64,000 nt of DNA from Indolivaga capnocytophagoides DSM 22835 (lineage in GTDB: Bacteria > Bacteroidota > Bacteroidia > Bacteroidales > Dysgonomonadaceae), in NCBI RefSeq assembly GCF_000426485.1, contig NZ_KE384529.1, positions 508,247-572,246 of the forward strand, in the 5' to 3' direction. The translations under genes and the position numbers were made by a program. Position 1 is the stretch's first letter. Every line of letters begins with the position of its first letter. The notes beneath the pieces are model-generated. The model worked only from the letters and a program-made list of their open reading frames with translations. It searched no databases and was not told where the DNA came from. Below are positions 8,550 through 18,247 of the stretch, piece after piece.

Positions 8550-9695
8550 TTAAGCAATCGGGAGCTCAATTCTGAAAGTCGTGCCGACATTCTGTTCGGA
8601 ACTCTTGACATATATTTTACCATTATGATATTCCTGAATGATACGTTTGGTTAGAGACAAGCCTAGTCCCCACCCTCTTGTTTTAGTTGTATATCCTGGG
8701 CTAAATATACGCTTAAACATTGATTTAGGCATTCCTTTGCCTGTGTCGGTAATATCCAGGTAAGCCATATTATATTTAGCTCCTACCACAATATCAATAA
8801 CACCCTGCCCTTCCATTGCATCGACTGCATTTTTGATCAGATTCTCTATTACCCAACTAAATAAAGCAGTACTTATCATCACAGGAATTGGCTTATCCGG
8901 TAAGTTAAAGTTAAATATAACTTTCTTAGAGATGCGAGTCTGCAAATAACTAACCGACAAGCGGACTTCTGTACAAAATTCCTTACGCTCGGGAGCCGGC
9001 TTTGAACCTATCTTGGAAAAGCGATCCGCCACGACCTGCAAGCGAGCAACATCTTTTTCCATCTCCTGTAATGCGGAAGAATCTGTCGTTTTAGTTTTGA
9101 GATATTCTACCCATGCCAACATCGAAGATATAGGAGTTCCTAATTGATGTGCCGTTTCTTTCGACAAACCCACCCACACTTTATTCTGTTCTGCATTCTT
9201 TGTACTAAGTAAAGCTAAGAACGAAACACAAATAAAAACGGTTAAGACTCCGATCTGGACAAACGGGAAATACTGCAACCTTTGCAAAACAGAAGAATCT
9301 CCATAATAGACCACCTGCCTAAAATTCGGATTCTGAAGTATTATCGGCGAATTGGTTTTCTTAAAAGAGTTGATTTTTTCTTTCAGAAAAGCTGCACTAT
9401 CCTGTATCGGAATATCGATATTTACAGACATTCGCACTATATCCGACTCATCGCACAGAATAACCGGAATAGTTTTATTTCCAGATAGTATCGACAATGT
9501 AAGATCGAGCTCGGTATTATCATCACCCGAAGCAACCATCTGAACTGCTTTTGCCCATAACTCTATTTTCTGGCGTTCTTCTTTAGCCATATCATTATAC
9601 ATCCTGTTAGACATTACCAAAAAACTAACAGCCAGTACAACTGCGATTGTTATAAAAATATACTTGGCTAACACCGTTTTATCTATAAATCTCAT
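8550..9695 (-). CDS. Membrane sensor histidine kinase
   Basis: This 381-residue kinase has two membrane segments (about 13-30 and 142-162) around a periplasmic domain of about 110 residues of unknown ligand. The transmitter follows: H-box SKETAHQLGTPISSMLAW with the phospho-accepting His, N-box NLIKNAVDAM, G1 DTGKGMP and G2 RGWGLGLSLTKRII. No response regulator is adjacent, so it is an orphan in this window. A TACTTTTG promoter element sits just upstream. Confidence 0.93.
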   Translation of the reverse strand: MRFIDKTVLAKYIFITIAVVLAVSFLVMSNRMYNDMAKEERQKIELWAKAVQMVASGDDNTELDLTLSILSGNKTIPVILCDESDIVRMSVNIDIPIQDSAAFLKEKINSFKKTNSPIILQNPNFRQVVYYGDSSVLQRLQYFPFVQIGVLTVFICVSFLALLSTKNAEQNKVWVGLSKETAHQLGTPISSMLAWVEYLKTKTTDSSALQEMEKDVARLQVVADRFSKIGSKPAPERKEFCTEVRLSVSYLQTRISKKVIFNFNLPDKPIPVMISTALFSWVIENLIKNAVDAMEGQGVIDIVVGAKYNMAYLDITDTGKGMPKSMFKRIFSPGYTTKTRGWGLGLSLTKRIIQEYHNGKIYVKSSEQNVGTTFRIELPIA

Positions 9696-9718
9696 ACATT
9701 ATCAATATTTGCCAAAAA

Positions 9719-9726
9719 CAAAAGTA
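9719..9726 (-). promoter_or_regulatory. Bacteroidetes promoter -7 element for the histidine kinase
   Basis: Read on the minus strand it is TACTTTTG, 24 nt before the kinase ATG, which gives a short leader. Confidence 0.5.
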
Positions 9727-9819
9727 AGACATTTCGCTACTTAAAGGCTCTAAAATTAATTCTTTTTAAAGAATTGTGCTTTTGTAATGTTTATAAAACC
9801 CTAAAAGACATTCAAGTTA

Positions 9820-9906
9820 TCACATTATTGTTAAAAAACAATTAATAATATCATATTGCTTGCAGATATACTCCGAAAAGTCTAATTTTACAATGTGTTT
9901 TTTCAT
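9820..9906 (-). CDS. Possible 28-residue peptide
   Basis: The frame MKKHIVKLDFSEYICKQYDI... starts after an A/T-rich leader (TTAAAATCTAATACC) and ends at 9820. A GGTTGTC hairpin (9940-9958) lies in the leader and an AACAAT/ATTGTT hairpin overlaps the end, so the whole could be a tiny transcription unit or a small RNA rather than a gene. I recognise no family. Confidence 0.25.
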   Translation of the reverse strand: MKKHIVKLDFSEYICKQYDIINCFLTIM

Positions 9907-9939
9907 GGTATTAGATTTTAAGGTTAACAATTGGAGATT

Positions 9940-9970
9940 GGTTGTCGTGATGACAACCTTTTCTTTTTTT
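9940..9970 (+). terminator. Hairpin with T tract
   Basis: GGTTGTC-GTGAT-GACAACC followed by TTTTCTTTTTTT would terminate plus-strand RNA, but no plus-strand gene lies upstream. On the other strand it is a leader hairpin of the small ORF at 9820-9906. Confidence 0.45.
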
Positions 9971-10092
9971 GTATAGGTTTGTAAAACATTGAATATAGAA
10001 TGACATAACATCCAAAAGGAGATATCCCAATATTGAGAAACCTCCTTCATATATAATTTTTTATTCACTAGTATTAATGGATAAGTAATCAT

Positions 10093-10674
<582 letters not shown>

Positions 10675-10887
10675 GCACCTGGCGTAACTAATCATTTTTT
10701 CAACAAAACAAAATTTCTATTGTGTCAAAATGACGGAGTAGTTTTTCTTGCATATATACCTCAGTTAATACATATCAATTTTTTAGTAAACCGGCTCGAC
10801 ACCTTATGCAAGGCAGTCTTGTTGTTGTTTTGTTGTCGTTCTGAATCTGCTTTAAGCATATACTTGTTCGACAGCCGGTTGACCTAC

Positions 10888-10918
10888 GCAGTAAAGTGCA
10901 GGGAGTGCACTTTACTGC
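10888..10918 (+). promoter_or_regulatory. Strong leader hairpin
   Basis: A perfect 13-bp inverted repeat (GCAGTAAAGTGCA) with a GGGAG loop lies 69 nt before the first surface-protein ATG. No T run follows, so it is not a standard terminator. It could be an attenuator, an mRNA-stabilising stem or a protein-binding site. Confidence 0.75.
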
Positions 10919-10986
10919 TTCATTCGTTGCAAACAATTCTTCAAAATATAAACAACAAGGTCTTTGACCATAACAATCAAACAACA

Positions 10987-11826
10987 ATGAAAAAAAAATT
11001 TCTTTTACTGATAGGAATATTCTCCTTTGGATTAATACATGCTCAAATAGCTATCAACACAGATGCTCCGGCAATCGGAACCTTATTAAATATTGATCCT
11101 CTGGGCAATAATTCATCTTCGAGTTTACTAAAATACCAAGATGATATTTCCATTGACTATAATGGAAATATGGGAATTGGAACAACTACTCCTCAAGCTC
11201 GATTGCATATCGTCAGCAATTCAAGTCCGGCATTCAGATTAGTGGATGGAAATCAAGGAAATAAAAAAATACTAATGTGCAAAGATGCAACAGGTAGAGG
11301 TCAATGGGGCGAAGCTGTTTTCAGCAACTTCGGCACAATTCCCTTCGGCCATATTACACTCAGTGGATCAGATATTATTGGACAAGGTGCTGCATTCTAC
11401 ACAGGTCTGAGCTATACCTTTTCGAAGGTCGGTGTATATTCCATCTCTATTACAACTAAATGTTCTATAAATAAGCAAACTAACGCATTTGTCCGTTGGG
11501 CACAATTATTGCCAATATCTTCAAATATCAGTACAGTTTGGGGAGATTCTTCACCTAGATTTGATGGTGGCTACGAAATATATTTATCAAGCAATAGATA
11601 CATATATACATCTACACCCTCAGGCACTGTCACTAGTGCATACTTCACATTCAATCAAACCATTGAGATCACCGAAACACATAAGACAATTTATCTCTGT
11701 ATGACAGGCAGCCTCCCCTCACCCACCGATTTAATTACCTTTTCGTGGGGAGTATCAACTACAAATCCCACACCAAATGGCGATTCGTCGAATGAAACAT
11801 CGGGCTCTTTTATAAAAATCAATTAA
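10987..11826 (+). CDS. Secreted VGINTxxP/GIGTTTP repeat protein, paralogue 1
   Basis: This 279-residue protein begins with a cleavable signal peptide (MKKKFLLLIGIFSFGLIHAQ). It has the modules AINTDAPAIGTLLNID, GNMGIGTTTPQARLHIV, FRLVDGNQGNKKIL and a C-terminal beta-rich domain of about 150 residues ending SGSFIKIN. The GIGTxxPxxxLHI motif recurs in Bacteroidetes surface proteins and in phage or trimeric fibre stalks. The C-terminal domain (GVYSISITTKC to GSFIKIN) looks like a C1q/TNF-type jelly roll; that is inference. The frame is open from 10720, but Met at 10987 precedes the signal peptide. It is first of three tandem paralogues. Confidence 0.78.
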   Translation: MKKKFLLLIGIFSFGLIHAQIAINTDAPAIGTLLNIDPLGNNSSSSLLKYQDDISIDYNGNMGIGTTTPQARLHIVSNSSPAFRLVDGNQGNKKILMCKDATGRGQWGEAVFSNFGTIPFGHITLSGSDIIGQGAAFYTGLSYTFSKVGVYSISITTKCSINKQTNAFVRWAQLLPISSNISTVWGDSSPRFDGGYEIYLSSNRYIYTSTPSGTVTSAYFTFNQTIEITETHKTIYLCMTGSLPSPTDLITFSWGVSTTNPTPNGDSSNETSGSFIKIN

Positions 11827-11835
11827 ACAAACAAT

Positions 11836-12561
11836 ATGAAATTATTATATATACTAATATCTCTGGCTATTGCTTACCCTACATTAGCTCAAGTTGGTAT
11901 TAATACTAAAAATCCTCAGGGTATTTTACATATTGATGCTAAAGATAACACATCCGGAAATACAAATTCTGATGATGACATCATTGTAACTCAAAATGGT
12001 AATCTGGGTATAGGAACACTCAACCCCACTACTAAGTTACACATCGTATCGTCATCGATAGGCAAAGGCTTTGCTCTACAAGACGGAAGTCAGGGAAGCA
12101 ACTATATACTGGTATCCGACAACAATGGTAATGCTTATTGGACAGAGTCAGAAGTCAGCCAATTTACCATAATCCCTTCTGTCACATCCCCAACAACCAC
12201 ATTTGCAGGAAATACATACAAATACGATCCGGGATTTAGACTAACTTTCCCTCGATACGGTACATATTCCGTTTCTATAATTACTCGGCTTATATTAAAC
12301 CGAAGTGCCAATGAAACTCCAATTATAAGGGTTCAGCTTGTCTCGGCAACAACCGCAAATGACTATCTTGGTTCGGCTCAGATATTGGCAACTCCTATAT
12401 CAAGCACCCCTTATCATCAAGCGTACATTAATCAAAATATAGAAGTTACCGCTGCCACAGGCTTAATAGCCCGACTCGAATATTCAATATCGGGACAATT
12501 TATAGCAACAACAGGAACTCTGACTACAATATGGAATGGAACTTACATCAGAGTAAAATAA
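11836..12561 (+). CDS. Secreted VGINTxxP/GIGTLNP repeat protein, paralogue 2
   Basis: This 241-residue protein has a signal peptide ending PTLAQ, then VGINTKNPQGILHIDAKDN, an Asp-rich linker, GNLGIGTLNPTTKLHIV, FALQDGSQGSNYILVSD and a beta-rich C-terminal domain (YGTYSVSIITRL to GTYIRVK). It is colinear with the flanking paralogues but clearly diverged, so the triplication is old. It starts 9 bp after the previous stop, so the three genes form one operon. The function is unknown; a cell-surface or adhesion role is inferred from export and motif. Confidence 0.76.
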   Translation: MKLLYILISLAIAYPTLAQVGINTKNPQGILHIDAKDNTSGNTNSDDDIIVTQNGNLGIGTLNPTTKLHIVSSSIGKGFALQDGSQGSNYILVSDNNGNAYWTESEVSQFTIIPSVTSPTTTFAGNTYKYDPGFRLTFPRYGTYSVSIITRLILNRSANETPIIRVQLVSATTANDYLGSAQILATPISSTPYHQAYINQNIEVTAATGLIARLEYSISGQFIATTGTLTTIWNGTYIRVK

Positions 12562-12574
12562 ATTAAAGAAAAGG

Positions 12575-13399
12575 ATGAAAACATTAAGATTTATCGCAAC
12601 CATAATAATAGCACAGATGTCATATACAAGTTTGACAGTTGCTCAATCAGTAGGGATAAATACCAACAATCCCTTACAACTTTTACATATCGATGGCAAA
12701 AAGAACACAACAACGTCAACAACCGACAGTGACGAAGAGATTGCGGACGATATAGTAATAACCAATACAGGGAACGTTGGATTAGGAATACTGAACCCTA
12801 CTAATAAACTACATATCGACAGCCGAAGTAAAAGCAATCCTACCCTGCCCATAGCCGGATTTAGGCTACAAGACGGATCAGAAGCTCCAAATCGAGCATT
12901 AACATCAGACGCTAATGGATTCGCCTCGTGGGTACCTGTAGATTTCACCGGATACACAATCATACCCTACGAACGAAAAGAAGTTACATTTTCAATACCT
13001 CCTGGTCTCGGTAGTATATACATATACTCGGGTTTGTATATAGACTTTCCCGTGCCCGGAAAATATCTGATCTCAATTGGAGCAAAAGTTGAAACCAATA
13101 GAACAGGGACAGAACAAGCCATATTCGGATACTTAAAACCCAGCTCCAATCCTTCCGATCCGGAATCATATTCAGGTGCATTTCCTGTTCTTGTTAGTAA
13201 TCGCTCAGCAAGAAATGAGAATCGGATTATATTATGTCAAGAGATCGAAATAACAGCAGGTGCTTTAAGAGCATACCTCATCTTAGAATATTTCAATACA
13301 AACTATACTGCTGACGGAAATATATTTACATCATGGGGCAATGGAGGCCTCCCTCCTGAGGCACACCGTACAGGAGGTTCATTTGTGAAAATTAATTGA
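12575..13399 (+). CDS. Secreted VGINTxxP/GLGILNP repeat protein, paralogue 3
   Basis: This 274-residue protein has a signal peptide (about residues 1-24), then VGINTNNPLQLLHIDGKKN, a T/S/D-rich linker, GNVGLGILNPTNKLHID, FRLQDGSEAPNRALTSD and a C-terminal domain ending GGSFVKIN. It differs from its neighbours mainly in the linker and in the loops of the C-terminal domain, as expected for surface-exposed parts. It is the last gene of the cluster and is followed by a strong terminator. Confidence 0.76.
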   Translation: MKTLRFIATIIIAQMSYTSLTVAQSVGINTNNPLQLLHIDGKKNTTTSTTDSDEEIADDIVITNTGNVGLGILNPTNKLHIDSRSKSNPTLPIAGFRLQDGSEAPNRALTSDANGFASWVPVDFTGYTIIPYERKEVTFSIPPGLGSIYIYSGLYIDFPVPGKYLISIGAKVETNRTGTEQAIFGYLKPSSNPSDPESYSGAFPVLVSNRSARNENRIILCQEIEITAGALRAYLILEYFNTNYTADGNIFTSWGNGGLPPEAHRTGGSFVKIN

Positions 13400-13410
13400 T
13401 ACATATACAA

Positions 13411-13451
13411 AAAAGAAATCTCTTGCTAAATATAGCAAGAGATTTCTTTTT
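13411..13451. terminator. Bidirectional intrinsic terminator
   Basis: AAAGAAATCTCTTGCT and its exact complement flank a 6-nt loop, with A and T runs outside. It separates the surface-protein operon from the convergent fumarase gene. Confidence 0.93.
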
Positions 13452-13465
13452 ATCATCATTACAGA

Positions 13466-15109
13466 TCAACAAGCAGTACAACCTGTATTCGGTTTCAACT
13501 GTTTAAAGAAATCATTTCCTTTATCATCTACTAAGATAAATGCAGGAAAATCTTCCACTTCAATCTTCCAGATAGCTTCCATACCCAACTCCGGATATTC
13601 AAGACATTCCAGACTCTTGATATTGGTTTGAGCCAAAATAGCAGCCGGGCCACCGATACTTCCCAAATAGAACCCTCCATGTTTATGACAAGCATCTGTT
13701 ACCTGCTGACTGCGGTTACCCTTAGCAATCATAATTAAGCTGCCGCCTGCTGCCTGAAAATTATCCACATACGAATCCATACGCCCGGCTGTAGTAGGTC
13801 CCATAGATCCACTTGCATATCCCTGAGGAGTTTTTGCAGGGCCTGCGTAATAGATCGGATGATCTTTGATATATTGAGGAAGTCCTTCGCCTTTATCTAA
13901 ACGCTCCTGTAATTTGGCATGAGCAATATCACGTCCCACTATTATAGTACCGGTGAGAGACAAACGGGTCGATACCGGATATTTACTCAATTCAGCCAAA
14001 ATTTCGGGCATCGGACGATTCAGGTCAATCTTCACACCTCCGGCTTCTCCGGCTTGTTGGTATTCAGCAGGAATTAAACGAGCAGGATTATCTTCCATTT
14101 TTTCCAACCAGATACCATCTTTATTAATTTTTCCTTTGATGTTACGGTCAGCAGAACAAGAAACGCCCATTCCTACAGGGCATGATGCTCCGTGACGAGG
14201 TAAACGAATAACACGTATATCATGTGCAAAATATTTACCTCCGAACTGAGCTCCGAGACCTAATTCCTGAGCAGCTTTCAATAGCTTAGCCTCCATTTCT
14301 AAATCACGAAAAGCCTGACCACCTTCATTGCCTTTAGTTGGCAGATTATCATAATATTTGGCAGAAGCCAGTTTTACAGTTTTCAGATTCGTTTCGGCAG
14401 ATGTTCCTCCAATAGCAAAAGCGATATGATAAGGAGGACAAGCCGCTGTACCCAAAGATTTCATCTTTTCTATCAGAAAAGCCTCTAATTTACCGGGAGT
14501 AAGCAAAGCCTTTGTTTCTTGATACAAATAGGTTTTATTTGCCGAACCTCCACCTTTTGCTATAAATAAAAACTTGTACTCGTTACCCTTTGTTGCATAC
14601 AAATCTATTTGAGCAGGAAGATTACAACCTGTATTCACCTCGTCATACATGTTCAAAGGTGCATTTTGTGAATAACGCAGGTTTTCCTGTGTAAATGTAT
14701 TATAAACGCCCAAAGACAAAGCCTCTTCGTCATTAGCACCTGTCCATACTCCCTGACCTTTTTTACCCACGATAATTGCTGTACCCGTATCCTGACAAAA
14801 AGGAAGTATACCTTTTGCCGAAATCTCGGCATTACGCAGGAAAGTCAATGCTACAAATTTATCGTTGTCACTGGCCTGAGGATCTGATAAAATCTTTGCG
14901 ACCTGTTCCTGATGTTCGGGTCGTAATAAAAACTCGACATCACGGAAAGCATGCTGAGACAATAAAGTCAAAGCTTCGGGTGCGACCTTCAATATTTCCT
15001 GACCGTCGAATGTAGTTGTAGAAACATACTCTTTTGATAGTAAATAGTACTCGGTAGTATCTTTGCCCATAGGGAAAGCCTCCTGATACTTAAATGCTGG
15101 AGTTGCCAT
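13466..15109 (-). CDS. fumA: Fumarate hydratase, class I (Fe-S)
   Basis: This 547-residue protein matches the length and layout of E. coli FumA/FumB, the oxygen-sensitive 4Fe-4S fumarase that interconverts fumarate and malate. The cluster-binding cysteines lie in [22 protein letters not shown] and the [16 protein letters not shown] region. The C-terminal beta domain ([35 protein letters not shown]) is complete. In Bacteroidales this enzyme supports the reductive branch to succinate. It is a single gene with terminators around it and two overlapping TAnnTTTG motifs upstream. Confidence 0.95.
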   Translation of the reverse strand: MATPAFKYQEAFPMGKDTTEYYLLSKEYVSTTTFDGQEILKVAPEALTLLSQHAFRDVEFLLRPEHQEQVAKILSDPQASDNDKFVALTFLRNAEISAKGILPFCQDTGTAIIVGKKGQGVWTGANDEEALSLGVYNTFTQENLRYSQNAPLNMYDEVNTGCNLPAQIDLYATKGNEYKFLFIAKGGGSANKTYLYQETKALLTPGKLEAFLIEKMKSLGTAACPPYHIAFAIGGTSAETNLKTVKLASAKYYDNLPTKGNEGGQAFRDLEMEAKLLKAAQELGLGAQFGGKYFAHDIRVIRLPRHGASCPVGMGVSCSADRNIKGKINKDGIWLEKMEDNPARLIPAEYQQAGEAGGVKIDLNRPMPEILAELSKYPVSTRLSLTGTIIVGRDIAHAKLQERLDKGEGLPQYIKDHPIYYAGPAKTPQGYASGSMGPTTAGRMDSYVDNFQAAGGSLIMIAKGNRSQQVTDACHKHGGFYLGSIGGPAAILAQTNIKSLECLEYPELGMEAIWKIEVEDFPAFILVDDKGNDFFKQLKPNTGCTAC

Positions 15110-15182
15110 ATTGATTAGTTTATAGTTGAAATATCTGGTTGATCATTTTCACTCCACAAAAAGGGGTGAAACCTTTATAGTA

Positions 15183-15199
15183 CAAAATTAACAAAAATA
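15183..15199 (-). promoter_or_regulatory. Two overlapping promoter -7 elements for fumarase
   Basis: On the minus strand TATTTTTG (15199-15192) is followed directly by TAATTTTG (15190-15183). Both fit TAnnTTTG. The leader would be about 70 nt. Confidence 0.5.
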
Positions 15200-15225
15200 A
15201 TCGGATGCAGAGAGTAAAAAAAAGT

Positions 15226-16230
15226 TTAAAAAGCCTCTGATTTATCAGCAGGAAAAACAATCCCTAACTGCCGTCTTATTTCATCAACAACTTCTATCAC
15301 AGCCAAAGAATTAGCATGGCTGTTTATATCGGACTCTCTCTTCCCCTGCTTCACCAGATCAATAAATTCGGCGATCTCATAATAATATTGATTTCTCTGG
15401 TTAGGAACTGTCAAATCCACCATTTCACCTCCTCTTTTATACAATTTGAGATTCGAGATAAAGTCGATCTTGTCCATTGATATAACAGCGTCTTCGCCTT
15501 GAATTTCAGATGACAATAGCGAATCTGAAATTTTCGAATACATAACAGTAGCATTCATCCCTTCATATTCGAAATTAATAGCTCCCTGACCATCTACTCC
15601 CGTACTTAACATCACTCCGGATGCCTGTATCGAACGAGGTTTCCCGAATAACACAATCATAGGATAAATAGTATATACACCCAAATCCATAATCGCCCCA
15701 TTCGACAGCTCGGGATTGAAAGCGTTAAGAACGACTCCCTGCTTCAGTTTGTCATATCGGGATGAATACTGGCAATAACACCCAAAATACCGTCTTATTA
15801 CACCTACGTCCTGTAAATGACCGATAACCTCTTTAAAATTAGGGGTAAGAGTCGACCGCATAGCCTCCATTAATGCAACATTATGCCACTTGGAAGCCTC
15901 AACCATTGCTTCCACTTCTTTAGCGTTAGAAGCAAATGGTTTCTCACAAAGCACATGCTTTCCATGTTTCATAAAAAGGATGCTTTGTTCTGCATGAAAA
16001 GCTGTCGGCGATGCAATATAAACGGCATCAATATAATCAGACTGAGCCATTTCCTCTAATGAGGTAAACTTATGAGCAATACCATGTTTATCGGCAAAAA
16101 CATTCGCCGTTTCTATACTTCTGGAATAAACGGCTGCAGCCTGAAATCTGGGATCTGACAAGGCAGCCTCCAGTACAGTATCTACAATAAAATTGGTTCC
16201 TATAATACCAAATCTAAGTATATTTTTCAT
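15226..16230 (-). CDS. Gfo/Idh/MocA family NAD(P)-dependent oxidoreductase
   Basis: This 334-residue protein has an N-terminal Rossmann fold (FGIIGTNFIVDTVLEAAL), the family motif GKHVLCEKPFASNAKEVEAM with the catalytic Lys of EKP, and a C-terminal alpha/beta domain with MDLGVYTIYP. Members oxidise or reduce sugars, inositols and related compounds. The GTNFIVD loop resembles the dihydrodiol/glucose-fructose type, but the substrate cannot be set. It is transcribed alone, with a 460-bp repeat-bearing gap upstream. Confidence 0.9.
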   Translation of the reverse strand: MKNILRFGIIGTNFIVDTVLEAALSDPRFQAAAVYSRSIETANVFADKHGIAHKFTSLEEMAQSDYIDAVYIASPTAFHAEQSILFMKHGKHVLCEKPFASNAKEVEAMVEASKWHNVALMEAMRSTLTPNFKEVIGHLQDVGVIRRYFGCYCQYSSRYDKLKQGVVLNAFNPELSNGAIMDLGVYTIYPMIVLFGKPRSIQASGVMLSTGVDGQGAINFEYEGMNATVMYSKISDSLLSSEIQGEDAVISMDKIDFISNLKLYKRGGEMVDLTVPNQRNQYYYEIAEFIDLVKQGKRESDINSHANSLAVIEVVDEIRRQLGIVFPADKSEAF

Positions 16231-16296
16231 ATTCCGTTTTTTAGTAAATCAAGATCCGAAAAAGAAATCAGTTTTTAAAACTACACATTACTATTT

Positions 16297-16345
16297 AAGG
16301 TCTCAAACCTTTTAATTGATTTTTTAAACATAACAACAGTCGAAA
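16297..16345 (+). repeat. Interspersed palindromic element, partial copy
   Basis: The head AAGGTCTCAAACCT (16297-16310) is followed by TTTAATTGATT and AACATAACAACAG, the usual body sequence. The tail is missing. Confidence 0.65.
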
Positions 16346-16369
16346 AGAAAAAAACTAATAATGAACACT

Positions 16370-16513
16370 AAAAAGGTTACAAAAGTTACACATTTCACAT
16401 TCGTTTTTAGAGTGATACTTTTCCCCTCTGTCACCTAAAGGTATTTAGCTGACGCCCGAAAAAACCCCTTCAGGAGTTTGTGGTCATTTTTCAAAAAGGT
16501 AACAAAAGTTACA
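16370..16513. repeat. Direct repeats flanking a 100-bp unexplained stretch
   Basis: Near-identical 21-mers (AAAAAGGTTACAAAAGTTAC at 16370 and AAAAAGGTAACAAAAGTTAC at 16493) enclose about 100 bp. An inverted partner (CTTTTGTTACTTC...GCACCTTTTC) follows. No gene is visible between 16346 and 16640. It may be a mobile-element scar, but no transposase or recombinase remains. Confidence 0.55.
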
Positions 16514-16644
16514 GCAAGACAACACTCTTTCTTTTGTTACTTCATTGCACCTTTTCAAGTTTTCTGATTAAACTCCAGCCAACGATTGAAAGAACGTTTT
16601 TATAAACAAGAAAGACTATACTTCCTTTTCTATATAGATAAAAA

Positions 16645-16665
16645 AAAGCAGGATAAACCTGCTTT
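16645..16665 (-). terminator. Intrinsic terminator
   Basis: AAAGCAGG-ATAAA-CCTGCTTT with a T run on the minus strand lies 27 bp past the stop of the exported hypothetical protein. Confidence 0.85.
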
Positions 16666-16691
16666 CAAATTATTCTATATTCTAAAAAAAA

Positions 16692-17237
16692 TCAATTACT
16701 CATCAGCACACTGGCGATATACTCTTCCAGCTTGCCCGACTTATCTAGTTTTATATAAGATTCGACTTCTTTATTTTTCTGTAAATGTCTCTTATTCCTT
16801 TGGTAAAAGTTTATTACATTTTTTACTCCGGCTATAGACAACTGAATCTGATTTTGAGAATAATTATTTTCAAGAAAATATTTAGTCCATCCTGTCATAT
16901 AAGACATAATCAGCCAAGGCTCTCCGGCTAAAAATGTAACGATACGTTCGTCCAAATTCATTTTCATGTAAGGAACACCCGACATCCACATCAACACAAA
17001 ACTATTCTTGTCGTCTCTCACATCTTGATTAACACCAAGAGGAGTATAACTCAGCCAATCGATATCGGCTTTCACCTGAGGTTCTAAAGCCTGATAATCG
17101 AGACTCCAATCTTGAATCGTATCATTTGCCACATAATCCTTCTCTCCTTTATATGTGATAGTGTCACTCGCTATAGTTTGTCCGGATACATTATATGCAA
17201 AAGTAATAAGCAAAAATAAAAACAGATTTTTTTTCAT
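16692..17237 (-). CDS. Exported hypothetical protein
   Basis: This 181-residue protein has a signal peptide (MKKNLFLFLLITFAYNVSGQ). The rest is soluble, with KADIDWLSYTPLGVNQDVRDDKNSFVLMWMSGVPYMKMN and a helical C-terminus. I recognise no domain. The ORF is open to 17348, but the Met at 17237 precedes the signal peptide, and the upstream part would translate a palindromic repeat. It lies downstream of pgeF on the same strand, 206 bp away. Confidence 0.75.
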   Translation of the reverse strand: MKKNLFLFLLITFAYNVSGQTIASDTITYKGEKDYVANDTIQDWSLDYQALEPQVKADIDWLSYTPLGVNQDVRDDKNSFVLMWMSGVPYMKMNLDERIVTFLAGEPWLIMSYMTGWTKYFLENNYSQNQIQLSIAGVKNVINFYQRNKRHLQKNKEVESYIKLDKSGKLEEYIASVLMSN

Positions 17238-17254
17238 CTCATAATTATATTTTA

Positions 17255-17275
17255 AAGGTCTCAGACCTATTTGAC
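17255..17275 (+). repeat. Interspersed palindromic element head
   Basis: The exact head AAGGTCTCAGACCT (17255-17268) with ATTTG after it lies 17 nt before the start of the exported hypothetical gene. No tail is seen. Confidence 0.7.
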
Positions 17276-17443
17276 TCACCTTCACGCTGTCGAAACAAGA
17301 TTCGGCTTTAGCCAGTTTTAAATTGATTAACTTATCAAAGATAATCAATCCCGAAGAATTTCCGACTTATATTCATCATTCTTCGCAAGTGGAAAAGAAG
17401 CAAAACAAATAAAAACCACTAAATTATACCAATAGAATACACA

Positions 17444-18238
17444 TCAATACAAATAGCCTCCGGAAACAATCCTACCCGATTTAACAGATTGTCTTCTAGC
17501 TGAAAACATACATAAACTATCTCTATAGGTACATATACCAGAAACATCTATTTTCTCATAATTAAGCCCCGATTTTTGTAGTAAAATCTGATTAGCCAAA
17601 GATAAATCAATATGTGTTTTTTTAGTCATATCATTAACTTTACCTATCCGCTCCAAGTCAAGACCTGCATTCTCGAATGCTAAAACAACTTCTTCCCCAA
17701 CTTCGAAAACAGCCTGTGATATAGCCGGACCAATGTAGGCAACTAAATTTTGAGGTACTGATCCAAAAACACGAATCATTTCTTCAATGGTCTTACCTAC
17801 AATATTTGCAACTGTACCTCGCCAACCGGCATGAACAGCAGCAAACACTTTATTCTCGGGATCAAAAAGAAGAACAGGCACACAATCGGCGGTAGTCACA
17901 CCAATACAGATCAGCGGAATATCAGTTATCACCGCATCAACACCCGAAAGTAATTGCACCTGCTTTGTCGATGGATATTGTAAGAACTCTTTGTCTATCA
18001 CATAAACCTTATCTCCATGAGTCTGGTATGGTAAGAATAGATTCTCAAGAGGTAAGCCGATAGCAGAAACTAATCGAGAACGGTTCTCCATCACATTTTC
18101 AGGAGAATCGCCAGAGTACAGCCCTAAGTTAAATGTAGCATAATTCCCTTCACTTACTCCTCCATATGTAGTAGTAGTAAAATGACAAAGCGCCTTATAC
18201 TTATCCAACAATTGAGAATGTATCAGCTCGACAGGCAT
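17444..18238 (-). CDS. pgeF: Peptidoglycan editing factor PgeF (YfiH/DUF152, multicopper-oxidase-like fold)
   Basis: This 264-residue protein belongs to the YfiH family; E. coli PgeF removes wrongly built cell-wall precursors, and older annotations call the family polyphenol oxidase or laccase. Conserved parts include TTADCVPVLLFD, VHAGWRGTVANI with the metal-binding His, and GPAISQAVFEVGEEV. The C-terminal CTYRDSLCMFSARRQS matches the C-T...F-S-xR ending. It starts 10 bp after the obgE stop, so the two are co-transcribed. Confidence 0.93.
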   Translation of the reverse strand: MPVELIHSQLLDKYKALCHFTTTTYGGVSEGNYATFNLGLYSGDSPENVMENRSRLVSAIGLPLENLFLPYQTHGDKVYVIDKEFLQYPSTKQVQLLSGVDAVITDIPLICIGVTTADCVPVLLFDPENKVFAAVHAGWRGTVANIVGKTIEEMIRVFGSVPQNLVAYIGPAISQAVFEVGEEVVLAFENAGLDLERIGKVNDMTKKTHIDLSLANQILLQKSGLNYEKIDVSGICTYRDSLCMFSARRQSVKSGRIVSGGYLY

Positions 18239-18247
18239 TGCAGTTCT

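Noticed and set aside
10720..10986. N-terminal extension of the first surface-protein gene
   Set aside because: It translates through the 13-bp hairpin and has Cys-rich, non-family sequence; a clear signal peptide starts at 10987.
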